Origin: Dromiciops gliroides
Lineage: Eukaryota; Chordata; Mammalia; Microbiotheria; Microbiotheriidae
Assembly (NCBI RefSeq): GCF_019393635.1
Contig: NC_057861.1
Span: forward strand, 78,685,327-78,749,326
Length of the DNA stretch: 64,000 nt
Direction of reading: 5' to 3'
The notes below the pieces were generated by a model, which was given only the letters and a program-made list of their open reading frames with translations, was not told the DNA's origin and ran no database searches. Of the stretch, positions 24,401 through 33,690 are shown in pieces; positions within the stretch are counted from its first letter, which is position 1, and each line of letters opens with the position of its first letter. The position numbers and the translations under genes are program-made.

Positions 24401-27270
24401 TAGAACTATCTTGGACCATTGTATTGCTGAGAAGAGTCAAGTCTATCACAGTTAATCAACACACAATGTTGTTGATATTGTATACAATGTTCTCCTGGTT
24501 CTGCTCATCTCACTCAGCATCAGTTCATGTAAGTCCTTCCAGGTTTCTCTGAAATCTGCCTGTTCATCATTTCTTACAGCACAACAGTATTCCATTACAT
24601 TCATATACCACAACTTGTTCATCCATGCCCCAATTGATGGGCATCCCCTCAATTTCCAATTCCTTGACATGACAAAAAGAGCAGCTATAAATATTTTTGT
24701 ACATGTGGGTCCTTCTCCCTTTTTGATGATCTCTTTCAGAAAAAGACCTAATAGTGCTATTGCTGGGTCAAAGGGTATGCACATCTTTATAACCATTGGC
24801 CATAGTTCCAAATTGCTCTCCAGAATGACTGGATCAGTTCACAACTCCACCAAAAATGCATTACTGTTCCAAACTCTGGAGAAATTTTTAACTGAACCCA
24901 GGTATACAGGTATATAAAATGCATATATAAAACCTTTTACTGTTGCCAAAATTTTTGCAATCCCCACATTCAGTTATAAGCTCCCATATGCGATTGTGAA
25001 GCACAGTGTAAGAAGCTCTGGGCTAGAACACTGAAAGGGTAAGTGGATTTCCCTGTCTATATGTGTCAGAGGCAGACCTTGAAACCTGTCCTTTCCACTA
25101 TGCCAGAGACATCCCTGAGGGGGGATCAAAGAGAGGCATTCAAGCTGTGATTGTTTTTCAGTTGATGTCAGATTCTGAGGCATACAACTCCTTTGTGGAG
25201 GTGAATAAGGCTGTTGGGAAAGACCCTTTCTATCCAAAAGAGTCCATAGAGCCAATGAATTATGGGGTAAAATAAATAGGTCTGTTCTCAGTCATTCAAC
25301 CAGCTATGTATGATATCCCTGATTGCAACCCAGGTGGTTCTGCTTGGTAAATGACCTCTTAAAAGAAAGCAATGCAAGGAGCAGGGCATTTTGGATTTAG
25401 CTGGCTTTCCTGTCATGAGGATAAGCAGAACTCTCAAGGATTTATAGGCCAGGTTATGACTTTTTTTCTTTTTTTTTGTCCTTGATGCAGGTTACAGCAG
25501 GTGGATCTGACAGGATTACTTACTCAATATGTTATGGAGGATGTAAAATTCAACAGGCTGTGGACCAAAGCATTAAGCCAAGCTCAAGTCTACAGCTCCT
25601 CACAGCAGCAGCAACAATGTGACCCACAAAGCCAGGCAAGGGACCAGGTGGCAGAAGCATCCCCAGTCACAACTCTCCCAAGAGAAGTGCGTGTGGATCT
25701 CCTGGTAGATCTCCAAGTGAGGAATTCTTCTCGGCACCTTCTAAAAGAAGCTCTCCAGAACAACACCAACAGCCCTCTCCAGCTGACCTGCCGGGATTTC
25801 TATGCTGACTTTGTCACTGTTCCTGAAGCAGTAAACTTTCTGGCTCTTTTGGACCCTTTGGCATTCCGCAGAGTGGACCTAAGTAAGAGCAGAATGACCT
25901 TGATGGATATCAGGAGCTTTATGTCACACATCACAACCTTTCAAAACTTGCAGAGCTTAAAATTGCCTCCTTTTAATGAAGCTATGGAACAGGGGAAGGA
26001 CCCTATGCCATCAGTCAATATTGGCAGTCTTGCTGCAGAGTTGGGCAAATTCAGACACCTCAGGGAGATTGCTTTAAGTCACATTTATCTTTCAGACCAG
26101 CTGCAGTATCTGCTTAGGTAAGTGGGGCTGGGAGATAAGCCCCAAGGCTCCAATGAGAATACAATGGTGTGTTGGTCTTTTCATCTCCCCTCCAACAATC
26201 ACACTTTCTGTTTTGTCATCTTTGCCATCCTGATGGATGTGAGGTCGAATTGACAGGGATCTGCTTTTACTCTACTTTCTTTTCCTTGTTCAGCTCTCTA
26301 AGATTGGATTTTTACCCATTTTCAAACCTTCCTAAGCTTTCAGGGACGGATTTTTTCATTTTTTCCTAATAACCTTCCTTTCTTATACCATGTTCCTACA
26401 TGTAGGCCTTCTTTGGTAACCATAAAAGTCCATTTTGGTGGTTATTTGCTGACTTTTTACCTCGCTTTTTTTAAAAGCCTGAAGGATTAGCTAGTTTCCT
26501 CATTGGTCTCTTTTGTTTCTGTTCTGTCCTCTTACCTTGGTCAACACCTAAATCTCCCACCTATAGGGCAAATGTGTTTAAGCACAGGTGGAAGTCTAGA
26601 AGCTGAAGTCATTCTATCAGCAGGGATGGGAGTGGAGGAAGAAGTAGCTCTCTGGATTTTGCTTTCTAAGTAATATATCTTCATATTTTATTTTACTTCC
26701 AGAGGTCTCCAGTGCTCCCTGAAGAGCCTTCAACTTTCTTACTGCTCTCTGACAAGCCAAGACATAACCTGCCTGGCCAGAAGTCACCATAGCACCCATC
26801 TCATAAAGCTGCATCTTGAAGGGAACAACATAAGCACAAAACTAGACTCCTTCCTGGAACTTCTAAAGTCAGTCTCAAACTCCCTGAAGTTGCTCAACAT
26901 AGAAAACTGTGGGTTGAACGATATTAACTTTGATATGATTTTGACCCATCTACATTCCTGTAGCAGGCTCTCCTATCTTGGTCTGTATGGCAACCCACTA
27001 TCTAGCAGGAGTATGTTCATTTTCCTGGGGCCATGCAAGCAGAAGATGCCCAAACTGCAGGAAATATCAGTTCCATTTTTCCTGGATTGTTGCGAAAACC
27101 TGCCCCAGCATGGTCCTCTTCCTGAGTCATTGCACCCTTACACTGATGATTACAGGTTATTCTCTGTCATGAATCAGATGAAGGATATACAAAATGCAAC
27201 AGGACAGTCTGCCACTCTATTTTTTGGTAGTCTTATCTTTGACGTGGCTGACTATTTCAGCCTCCAGTAA
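18053..27270 (+). CDS. PRAME/LRRC14-family leucine-rich-repeat protein (3 coding exons, 517 aa)
   Basis: Coding exons 18053-18411, 25491-26117 and 26703-27270 join in frame (359+627+568 nt) to 517 codons plus a stop. PRAME and LRRC14 are about 490-510 residues, so this looks complete. The N-terminus has the family's opening pattern (LTFLSAQQLV, then LARGE-helix block LFRVAFKG..LLCELVKTWPYSQL). The exon 2/3 join gives the LQQVDLTGLL strand that opens the LRR region. The C-terminal half has LRR phrases (LKSLQLSYCSLTSQD, LRR-type LSYLGLYGNPLS) and ends DYFSLQ, very like LRRC14. Family knowledge: PRAME and LRRC14 act as substrate receptors of CUL2 ubiquitin ligases, and LRRC14 has also been tied to NF-kB signalling. 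That function is inferred here. No stops or frameshifts are seen. It could be a marsupial LRRC14 paralogue or a PRAME-like gene; orthology cannot be settled from sequence alone. Confidence 0.82.
18480..19990. other. Intron sequence, no gene recognised
   Basis: Unassigned intronic sequence. A MIR-like phrase ('gtgcaagtcacttaagg') lies near 19530, and an old-repeat phrase ('gctagacactggggataa') near 19690. Confidence 0.45.
19995..20250 (-). mobile_element. Old L1 3' fragment
   Basis: In antisense it carries the L1 ORF2 tail wording also seen at 3240 and 13140 ('ccaattgatgg' next to a 'catttatgtaccaca' phrase), with many mismatches. It lies in intron 1 of the PRAME-like gene. Confidence 0.6.
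20430..20590 (+). repeat. Marsupial CORE-SINE, diverged
   Basis: The 'cacagtggataaagcacc' and 'gagttcaaatctagcctcag' modules are present. The 5' end is degraded and the tail is A-rich. Confidence 0.85.
21236..21510 (-). mobile_element. Probable L2 endonuclease fragment, antisense
   Basis: 'ggtgttctagaagggccagt' and the following purine-rich text resemble 11470-11560 of the antisense L2. The match is too decayed for firm limits. Confidence 0.4.
21515..22220 (+). mobile_element. L1 5' UTR and start of ORF1, sense
   Basis: It begins with 'gtggcagagtcaagactgtg', an L1-type 5' start, followed by a GC-richer 5' UTR. An ATG at 22150 opens MSKQRK, which resembles an L1 ORF1 start, but the frame stops quickly. 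It lies within intron 1. Confidence 0.5.
22325..22440 (-). repeat. Degenerate CORE-SINE remnant
   Basis: The antisense phrase 'ggtgctttgtccactgtgcc' and nearby text match the SINE head. The rest is eroded. Confidence 0.55.
22441..23125. other. G/A-rich intronic stretch, no gene
   Basis: Purine-rich sequence with runs such as 'ggggaggggggagaagaggg' near 22694. I see no coding or RNA feature. Confidence 0.45.
23130..23690 (+). mobile_element. L1 3' end, sense
   Basis: It carries L1 ORF2 tail and 3' UTR phrases in sense ('aaacctggaaagacctagat', 'gcagagtgaactg', 'aaagaaagaactgatggg') and ends in an A-rich tail near 23690. It may belong with the 5' end at 21515, with intervening sequence lost or replaced. 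Confidence 0.65.
24056..24873 (-). mobile_element. 5'-truncated LINE-1 in intron 1
   Basis: Antisense L1 ORF2 C-terminus and 3' UTR, the same part as 12550-13761. The flanks 'ctctgaagtaatttt' (24041-24055) and 'ctctggagaaatttt' (24874-24888) look like decayed TSDs (13 of 15 match). Confidence 0.8.
24890..25480. other. Intron sequence before coding exon 2, no gene
   Basis: No exon supported. The frame at 25063-25275 lacks a recognisable motif and is not needed for the gene model. Confidence 0.45.
25491..26117 (+). CDS. Coding exon 2 of the PRAME/LRRC14-like gene
   Basis: The acceptor 'ttgatgcag' ends at 25490 and the donor 'AG|GTAAGT' follows 26117. The exon completes the split Arg codon, then encodes LQQVDLTGLL, a Ser/Gln-rich linker (SSSQQQQQ) and the first LRR units (RVDLSKSRMTL, LQSLKLPPF, LREIALSHIYL). 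Both ends are phase-compatible with the neighbouring exons. Confidence 0.85.
26703..27270 (+). CDS. Coding exon 3 (last) of the PRAME/LRRC14-like gene
   Basis: The acceptor 'ttttacttccag' ends at 26702. The first base completes an Arg codon, then GLQCSLKSLQLSYCSL begins. Further LRR units follow (LIKLHLEGNNIS, LKLLNIENCGLN, LSYLGLYGNPLS), and the C-terminus is DYFSLQ with TAA at 27268-27270. Confidence 0.87.
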
Positions 27271-27393
27271 TGGACTGACTACCATAAATGAAGAGAATTT
27301 TATAGTTCCATGATAAATACTTCAATTTTTCATTGCTAAGAAAAAACTTTTAAAAATAATTTTAACCATGAAAGTCAAATATACCAAATAAGG

Positions 27394-27399
27394 AATAAA
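27394..27399 (+). promoter_or_regulatory. Polyadenylation signal AATAAA (proximal)
   Basis: First AATAAA after the stop of the PRAME-like gene, 124 bases downstream. A second lies at 27575-27580. Confidence 0.55.
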
Positions 27400-27639
27400 T
27401 TTAATTTAAAACTCATAGCATTTTACAAAGGGGAATGATAAGAATTAACAGACAACTACAAAATGAATGTTTAATTGCTATTTTATCTCAAGTTGGAGAA
27501 AATGTGTATCCAGCCATCGTTGTCCTGATTTCTTTACGTAACAACCCATATCTTTTGATGTTTTTATCATTTTAAATAAATGTGTATTTTAATATAGTAT
27601 TTAATTATATGAATACAACGTGACTTATTGTCATTCTTA

Positions 27640-27984
27640 AACTTGCATGAGGGCCAAAATTTGATATACAGAGCATTATTTGGGTGACTCACCTTAATAT
27701 TGGGGTCCCAGAAATGTGAGGGACCTTTTAGGTTTAACCCTCCCCTCTGAACCACCCTTTTTAGATATTTCTCCCAGGCCAACAAGAAAGGAGCCTCTCA
27801 GCTTCAGTTCACAAAAGGATAAGATTTTATTACTTGGGAATTAACTAAACAACAAAGGTGAAACTAATAAAAATCAAAGATAAGGAAATAGGAAATATAA
27901 ATACAGATAGATATTCTTAACTCTAAACTTAGCCTACGCAATCCCCAAACCGTTTTCCAATTAAGCTAATTGAAAGGAATTTGC
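27640..27984 (-). mobile_element. LTR-like fragment
   Basis: 'ttaatattggggtcccagaa' and a later 'ttttattac' (AATAAA in antisense) resemble the R/U5 part of the minus-strand LTRs at 38689, 47325 and 62572. Ends and TSD are not visible. Confidence 0.4.
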
Positions 27985-28359
27985 TTATCACTTCAAGCAT
28001 CTGTTATTATCATTATACTAGATAGAGAATTCATGGACAAGATGATGTGGTTTACTTACTTAATGAAGATTCTGTAATAATGTTTAATATTATCAGCCAT
28101 TTACATTCATCTATCATTTATATGTCATTGTGACTATGTATACTCTAGGTATGGTTTGGGATTATTCTATATACTACAAGTATATCCTGAGTTATGCAGC
28201 ATGACACACATTTTTACCATCATATTGTCTTTGGTGAAATTAATATGAGATTTATGAATTATGGAAACTTACCATTTCAGAGACTAATTGTTCTTACACT
28301 GGGCTTAACAGAGATGGTTCAACTCCATGTTGCAGGCCCTGAAGATGATGTGTAAAAAT

Positions 28360-28361
<2 letters not shown>

Positions 28362-28421
<60 letters not shown>
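28362..28421. repeat. (CA)n microsatellite
   Basis: An uninterrupted CA dinucleotide run of about 60 bases inside ERV-C. It creates spurious Cys/Val open frames on the minus strand. Confidence 0.97.
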
Positions 28422-29134
28422 CAGGAGGAGAGACAAGTACATGTAAAATGCCCTGATGGAGGCTGAGAAAACAGCCATGGCTGAGAGAACAGCCATTTAG
28501 CCAAACCTGGAGGCAGGATTCCCTTAGCCCAAATACATTCAGGAAGTCTATAATTTGCTGATAACAGCTATGTAGAGCACAATCACTGAACATAGTCCAG
28601 TTTTTTCAGCTCTCCCTCAAAAAAAAAAAAAAAACGGCCTGGTGTCATGAAAGCTCCAACTCATGCACCTGGTTTAACTTGACTTGGCTTCTTCACTCAG
28701 TCTGGTGGCATGGTCAGAATCCATCCACCTGAGGCCTAGCACAATTACTGGATGTCTATGGAACCACAAGATGTGGTATGGTAACCTTCCCATAACATTT
28801 TCAGGTGTCATCACAGACACATTACTAAATTTGGCCTTGATCCAGACATATGGTGGTAAAAAGTGTTATTGATATAATAACTGCCTCAACTCTGTATTGT
28901 GTATGGGTATAAGTATCCTCCACAGTGGGAAATGTAATATGCTTAGTTTAAATTTGTTCTTTATGAGTTATATTTTGAACATTTCACTGTTTAATTTGAT
29001 CACTGACAATGCTATACTAAAGATTAGTGGAAATTCAGCAGTTAAATAGCTAAAGAAGTAAAAGTATCCAGAGACAACCAGAATCCAGATTCCCTGATGG
29101 CATCTTAACACTCAATGAAGACGAGATTTCAAGG

Positions 29135-29138
29135 ACTC
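29135..29138. repeat. Target-site duplication 'actc' (left) of ERV-A
   Basis: 'actc' directly before the LTR at 29139 and again at 37015-37018 directly after the far LTR. Four bases is the gammaretroviral TSD length. Confidence 0.88.
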
Positions 29139-29694
29139 TGTGATGTTTAAAATCTTAATTGTGGTCACCAAAATTTAAAAGGCTTCAGTACCAGTCTTTG
29201 GGCATTAAACATTTATTAGAGCATACAGATATTTACAAAGAGTTCAGAAGGTTATGAAAAAGAAGTCCTACCTAGCCTAGAGTTCCAGTCTGGTTGGGTT
29301 CTTCCTGAAGTCCTCCTCCACGAGCCTGCTTTAATCAGGAACACCCTTTTCCAGCCTGTTTTAATCAGCAATCCTCCCCAAGCTGTTTGTGGAAGCTTTT
29401 TTATACATCTGGAACAGAGGCAGTCCTTACACCCTGCTTCAAGGTGATTGGTTGGTGTCATCCAAATCCATTGTCTTGGAAGGTGTTCTCAAGTTGAGTT
29501 CATAGTCTAGTTTCTGAGAATTATACCTTCTTAAGGGATAGTCAGGTGTGATCACAATCCAATTAACTTGATACAATCCAATTAACTTGAAGTAGGCTTA
29601 ATCAGCAGTCAATCACTCTCACTTGATTCAATCAGTCTTGATTAATCTCCAGGTGGGTCTTTGAGTATCTGCTAAATCCCATTATTTCATCACA
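29139..29694 (-). repeat. ERV-A 3' LTR
   Basis: Begins TGTGATG and ends CATCACA on both strands (an inverted terminal repeat of 7). On the element's strand a TATAAAA box lies at 29405-29399 and an AATAAA at 29217-29212, setting the U3-R-U5 order. A G-rich polypurine tract adjoins it at 29695-29708. Confidence 0.93.
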
Positions 29695-30781
29695 TTCCCC
29701 CCTTTGTTTCTTCTAGGAACAGGTGTTCCTAGATGAAACAGTAAAAAAAATAATTAAGTCTTTGTAAGTCTTTTCTCAGTTCTCTTGTCTTCTTGGAGTG
29801 GTAAGATGTCATCAGGAGGAAGCTGGATTCTGGTCTGGAAAGCTGGATTCTTCTTCTTTAACTAAATTGCTGGATTTTTTACTAAACCTTAGCTTAGTGT
29901 TGTCAATGATCAAATTTAGTACATTCCATTACATTCCCTCCTTTATATAATAGAGAGTTGAGGTAGTTATGCAATCTATAAAACTTCTTACCACCATGTG
30001 TCTGGATCAAAGCCAAATTTAGTAACGTGTTTATGTCACCTGAAAATGTTATGGAAAGGTTATCATACCACATCTCATGGTTTCGAGACATCCAGTAGGC
30101 CATAGGTGAATGGATTCTGACTATGCCATCAGACTTAGTGAAAGAAAAAGAAAACTTTTAGAAGGGAGAGAGGAAGAAACTGGACTGTGTCCAGCAATTG
30201 TGGTCTATATAGTTGCCATCATAAGCAAACCATAGACTTACATGTACCTGTCTCTCCTCCTGTTGTACATATATTCTCTACAGGGCCTATATCAAACTCA
30301 TTGTAAGAGCAGTTAGTTTCTGAGATGATAAGTTTCCATAACTCATAAATCTCATATTAATTTCACCAAAGACAGTATGATGGTAAAAATGCATGTTATG
30401 CTGCATAACTGATGATGTGCTTGTAATATATACAATAATTCCAAACCATACCCACAATGTACATAGTCACAATGACATGTAAATGATATATGAATGTAAA
30501 TGATTGATAATATTAGACATTATTACATAATCTTCTTTTAGCAAGTAAACACATTATCTTATACATGAATTCTCTATCTAGTATGACAGTAACAGATACT
30601 TAAAGTGATAAACAATTCATCAAAAAGAAATGAGTCAATATTCAATATGTCCATTGATAAATCAAGCAATAGGTTTTAAACATAATACCATAAACAGACT
30701 CATTTAACTCATGGTTCAAAAAACAAACAAACAAAAAAGCAGTTTACCTGCAGAAGGAAAAGCTTGTTAAGGTTAAAGTAT

Positions 30782-32287
30782 TTAAGCAGTCAGAATTTGG
30801 GGTATGCCACATTGTTTCAACTGGTTCTCCAATTCTGTGCATGTCAAAGTGGCAGGGGTTTCTGAATTGTCATTAATTTTTCTAATGCTATCATAATGTT
30901 CTTTATGGTAGAAAATGTGGAGTTCTCTAGCATCAGTTTTGTCTGTGCCACTGATTTTCAATAGGGGCTGATTTAATTGATGAACCACCACATTCAGCTG
31001 ATGCTGCTTAGCAAATGCTACAATCATATCATTTCCTCCCCACTTTCCAAGTTGTTTCAATTCATTAACATATTCTTCAAAAGGAGAGTCATTCTTTGTA
31101 AAAGACTCAAAATCAGTTCTATGGTTAAGCATATAAGAAGCAGATTCTTGTCTGTGTCTGAGATGATTCCTACAGTGACCTTCTAGCTGATCTGCTAAGG
31201 CCCTAAAAAGGCAATTTCCATCTCCTGATACTTTACGAAGACTGAGTCCCAAAGCATTTAACTGATCAGTGGGATTATCAAATGGGAACTGCCTATTTCC
31301 TCTGAACTCTCTTTGCTCTTTAACAGTTGCTATCATTAGGGTTTTTAGCTCTTTAGTGTCTACCTCAGGTCTATCTGAAATCTCTTCACCTACGCATGGT
31401 GCAGGCTTTACATGAGAGCAATGAATCCATGAGTCTTTTTCACCAATTTTAATGGCAGTAGGAGTTGTCAATAATACCTGAAAAGGTCCTTCCCAGGCAG
31501 GTTGGGTTCCACTGGTTCTCTGAAAATTCTTTACATATATTTTATCTCCTGGGTTGAAGTTATGCAATGAAAAGTCTAATGGTCCTGCCTGGACCACAGC
31601 TCCTGCCTCATGGAGTTCATGTAGCCTGGTCTGTAATTCCTGTATATAGGAAGCAACAGAAGTATCACCTCCCACCAGTGATGTATAAACTGGGGGAAAA
31701 GTTTTAGCTTGGATAGGAGGGTGACCAAAAAGCATTTCATAAGGAGATATATGAAGTTCTCTTCTTGGTCTACTGCGTAGATAGAATAATGCCAATGGTA
31801 GAACATCAGGCCATTTCAAATGGGTTTCAGTACATAATTTGCCAATCATACTCTTAAGCTCTTTATTCATACGTTCGACTTGGCCTGAACTTTGTGGATG
31901 GTAGGGCGTGTGGAATTTTGGAGTCACTCCCAAGAAAGAGTAGATTTGGGATAAAATCGAATCAGTGAAATGTGTGCCTTTGTCAGAATCGATGCGGGCT
32001 GGTGGGCCAAAACGAGGTACTATCTCTTTAAGAAGAATTTTGGCAACAAAAGCAGCTGTGGCTCGGGGGCTGGGAAATGCCTCTACCCACCGAGTGAGCT
32101 GATCAACTATAACAAGGCAAAATTTATAATGTCCTGCTTTTGGCATAGTAATATAATCAATTTGTAAGTGCTCAAAAGGTGTATATGCTAGAGAACGCCC
32201 TCCATAAGCTTTGGCCTTAAAAGCATACTGATTATAAGACTGACATGTGGAGCAGCCCGAGCAGATTCGAGATGCTGTATTAGTCAC
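30782..32287 (-). CDS. ERV-A integrase fused to an OTUD3-like OTU deubiquitinase domain
   Basis: A continuous 501-codon frame. It opens with the end of the integrase zinc region (RICSGCSTC). The catalytic core has D (LQIDYI), D (IDSDKGTHF) and E ([10 protein letters not shown]). A gammaretroviral C-terminal domain follows ([27 protein letters not shown]). After a linker of about 60 residues it continues without a stop into an OTU domain from about residue 354. The catalytic Cys block is [11 protein letters not shown] (Cys 359, codon 31213-31211), followed by [10 protein letters not shown] and the catalytic His block [11 protein letters not shown] (His 464). The wording is closest to cellular OTUD3, a deubiquitinase. 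The frame ends GIPQILTA. Upstream pol is separated from this frame by a frameshift near 32375. I infer the OTU part is a captured host domain. Enzyme activity is not shown. Confidence 0.88.
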   Translation of the reverse strand: MTNTASRICSGCSTCQSYNQYAFKAKAYGGRSLAYTPFEHLQIDYITMPKAGHYKFCLVIVDQLTRWVEAFPSPRATAAFVAKILLKEIVPRFGPPARIDSDKGTHFTDSILSQIYSFLGVTPKFHTPYHPQSSGQVERMNKELKSMIGKLCTETHLKWPDVLPLALFYLRSRPRRELHISPYEMLFGHPPIQAKTFPPVYTSLVGGDTSVASYIQELQTRLHELHEAGAVVQAGPLDFSLHNFNPGDKIYVKNFQRTSGTQPAWEGPFQVLLTTPTAIKIGEKDSWIHCSHVKPAPCVGEEISDRPEVDTKELKTLMIATVKEQREFRGNRQFPFDNPTDQLNALGLSLRKVSGDGNCLFRALADQLEGHCRNHLRHRQESASYMLNHRTDFESFTKNDSPFEEYVNELKQLGKWGGNDMIVAFAKQHQLNVVVHQLNQPLLKISGTDKTDARELHIFYHKEHYDSIRKINDNSETPATLTCTELENQLKQCGIPQILTA

Positions 32288-32577
32288 ACCTGGTGCTATC
32301 CAGGTTCTCTTAATAGAGTCTACAATGCCTTGTGTACCAAAATGGCCTTTTCTGTGAACAGAGAGGCATACCTCTGGTGGTAGAATTTACGGGGAAGAAG
32401 TGGCTTACCTTCCGGAGACACCCAGATGCCATTGATCTGTTTCGCCTTAAATTTCTTTTTCCACTTTTCTACTTCAGAATCATCATAGGTTAGGTTGGAA
32501 GGAATATCCTCAGAAGGTGAAAGGTTAAATATATGTTCAGGAGCTTCTAATGCAGCAAGCTTGGCTGCAGAATCGGC

Positions 32578-33690
32578 TCATGCATTTCCCTTTGAAACAG
32601 GATCACTATTCCCTGTGTGGGCAGGGCAATGTACAACGGCTAGGGAAGAAGGCAGTTTCAGGGCATCTAAGAGGTCCTTGATAAGGTCCCCATTGGCAAT
32701 AGCCTTGCCCGAGGATGTTAGAAAGCCTCGTTGACGCCAAATCATACCAATAAAGTGGCATATGCCAAAACCATATTTCGAGTCAGTAAAAATGGTGGCA
32801 CTCTTATCTTTGGCTATATTACAGGCCTGTGTAAGAGCCACAAGTTCAGCAGCCTGTGCACTAAAATGGGAAGGCAGAGAAGCTGCCCAGAGGGTGTCAT
32901 AATCAGAAACTACAGCAGCTCCAGTAAAACGGGTTCCCTCTCTCATAAATGAGGAACCATCTGTATAGAGAACAAGATCAGGATTTTCTAAAGGTGTATC
33001 AAAAAGATCGTCACGGGGTTTTTCAGCAATATCAACTAAAGAAGCACAGTCGTGCAACGGTTCCCCTGAGAATGGTAAGTTAGGGAGTAGTGTTGCTGGA
33101 TTAAGAACTGTGCAGCATTTTAAAGTGATATTCTCATTACCTAACAGGGTTATTTCATACTTAGCCAGCCTTTGATCTGAAAAGGCTTGTGTCCTGTGAC
33201 GTAGTAAGAGAGCCTCTACTTTGTGAGGGCATTGCACAGTTAGAGGGTTACCTAGGACCAAATCAGAGGCTTTTTCTACCAAAAGGGCTGTGGCCGCCAC
33301 TGCTCTAAGGCAAGGTGGCGCTCCAGCCGCTACAGGGTCCAGCTGAATTGAATAGTAGGCTATAGGGCGTTGGTTAGGCCCCAGTGACTGAGTCAGAACT
33401 CCAGAAGCCACCCCCCTTTGTTCATGCACAAAGAGAGTGAAAGGCTTACTATAATCTGGTAGTCCTAGGGCAGGTGCTGATAACAAGGCCCGTTTTAATT
33501 CTTTTATGGCTGAGAGATGCTGGGGATCCAACTGTAAAATGTCTGGAACAGAACTTTTTGTAAGAGCTATGAGAGGTTTAGTAATTTCACCAAAAGAGGG
33601 TATCCATTGTCTACAGTACCCAGCTGCTCCCAGAATGGCTCTCAACTGCCTCTTAGTAGTGGGGGCAGAGAGTTGTTGAATGGCCTGGAC
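32578..33690 (-). pseudogene. ERV-A pol: RT connection and RNase H
   Basis: It lies in the same frame as the protease-RT segment upstream, after the TGA at 33693-33691. It starts with the connection segment (LRAILGAAGYCRQWIPSFGEI, LGLPDYSKPFTLFVHE). The RNase H domain has TDGSSF, AELVALTQAC and TDSKYGF, keeping the first three acidic positions, and then AHTGNSDPVS. A TGA at 32580-32578 ends the frame shortly after. The sister copy ERV-B continues through that position. It belongs to the gag-pol polyprotein. Confidence 0.88.

Larger units (their letters stand above)
18007..27580 (+). other. PRAME/LRRC14-family gene, transcribed span visible here
   Basis: The span runs from the splice acceptor before the first coding exon (pyrimidine tract and 'tcacag' at 18001-18006) to the second AATAAA at 27575-27580. 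A first AATAAA lies at 27394-27399. The ATG lies 46 bases inside the exon, so at least one 5' non-coding exon and the promoter must lie further upstream. I could not locate them. The introns are 18412-25490 (7.1 kb, repeat-filled) and 26118-26702 (585 bases). All visible splice sites follow GT-AG. Confidence 0.8.
27985..29138 (+). mobile_element. ERV-C: 3' non-coding region, plus strand, first part
   Basis: This is the reverse complement of the 3' non-coding region of ERV-A (30700-29750) and ERV-B (40620-39410). It is interrupted at 29138 by provirus ERV-A and resumes at 37015 after the duplicated 'actc'. A CA-repeat of about 60 bases sits inside at 28362-28421. It contains no coding sequence. 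Confidence 0.75.

Noticed and set aside
24452..24811. Open frame of 119 codons as a small gene
   Set aside because: It is the C-terminus of L1 ORF2 in a truncated L1; the same protein wording occurs at 3149-3500 and 13109-13789.
25063..25275. Possible extra exon of the PRAME-like gene
   Set aside because: The exon at 18053-18411 joins 25491-26117 in frame at good splice sites and matches the family without it. The frame has no LRR wording.
28294..28593. Cys/Val-rich open frames on the minus strand
   Set aside because: They are translations of the CA microsatellite at 28362-28421.
30782..31230. OTU domain as a processed copy of host OTUD3 that landed beside integrase by chance
   Set aside because: The frame is continuous with integrase in ERV-A, the same order and C-terminal end occur in ERV-B, and the mini-ERV carries a scrap of the same region. 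A single chance insertion does not explain three loci.
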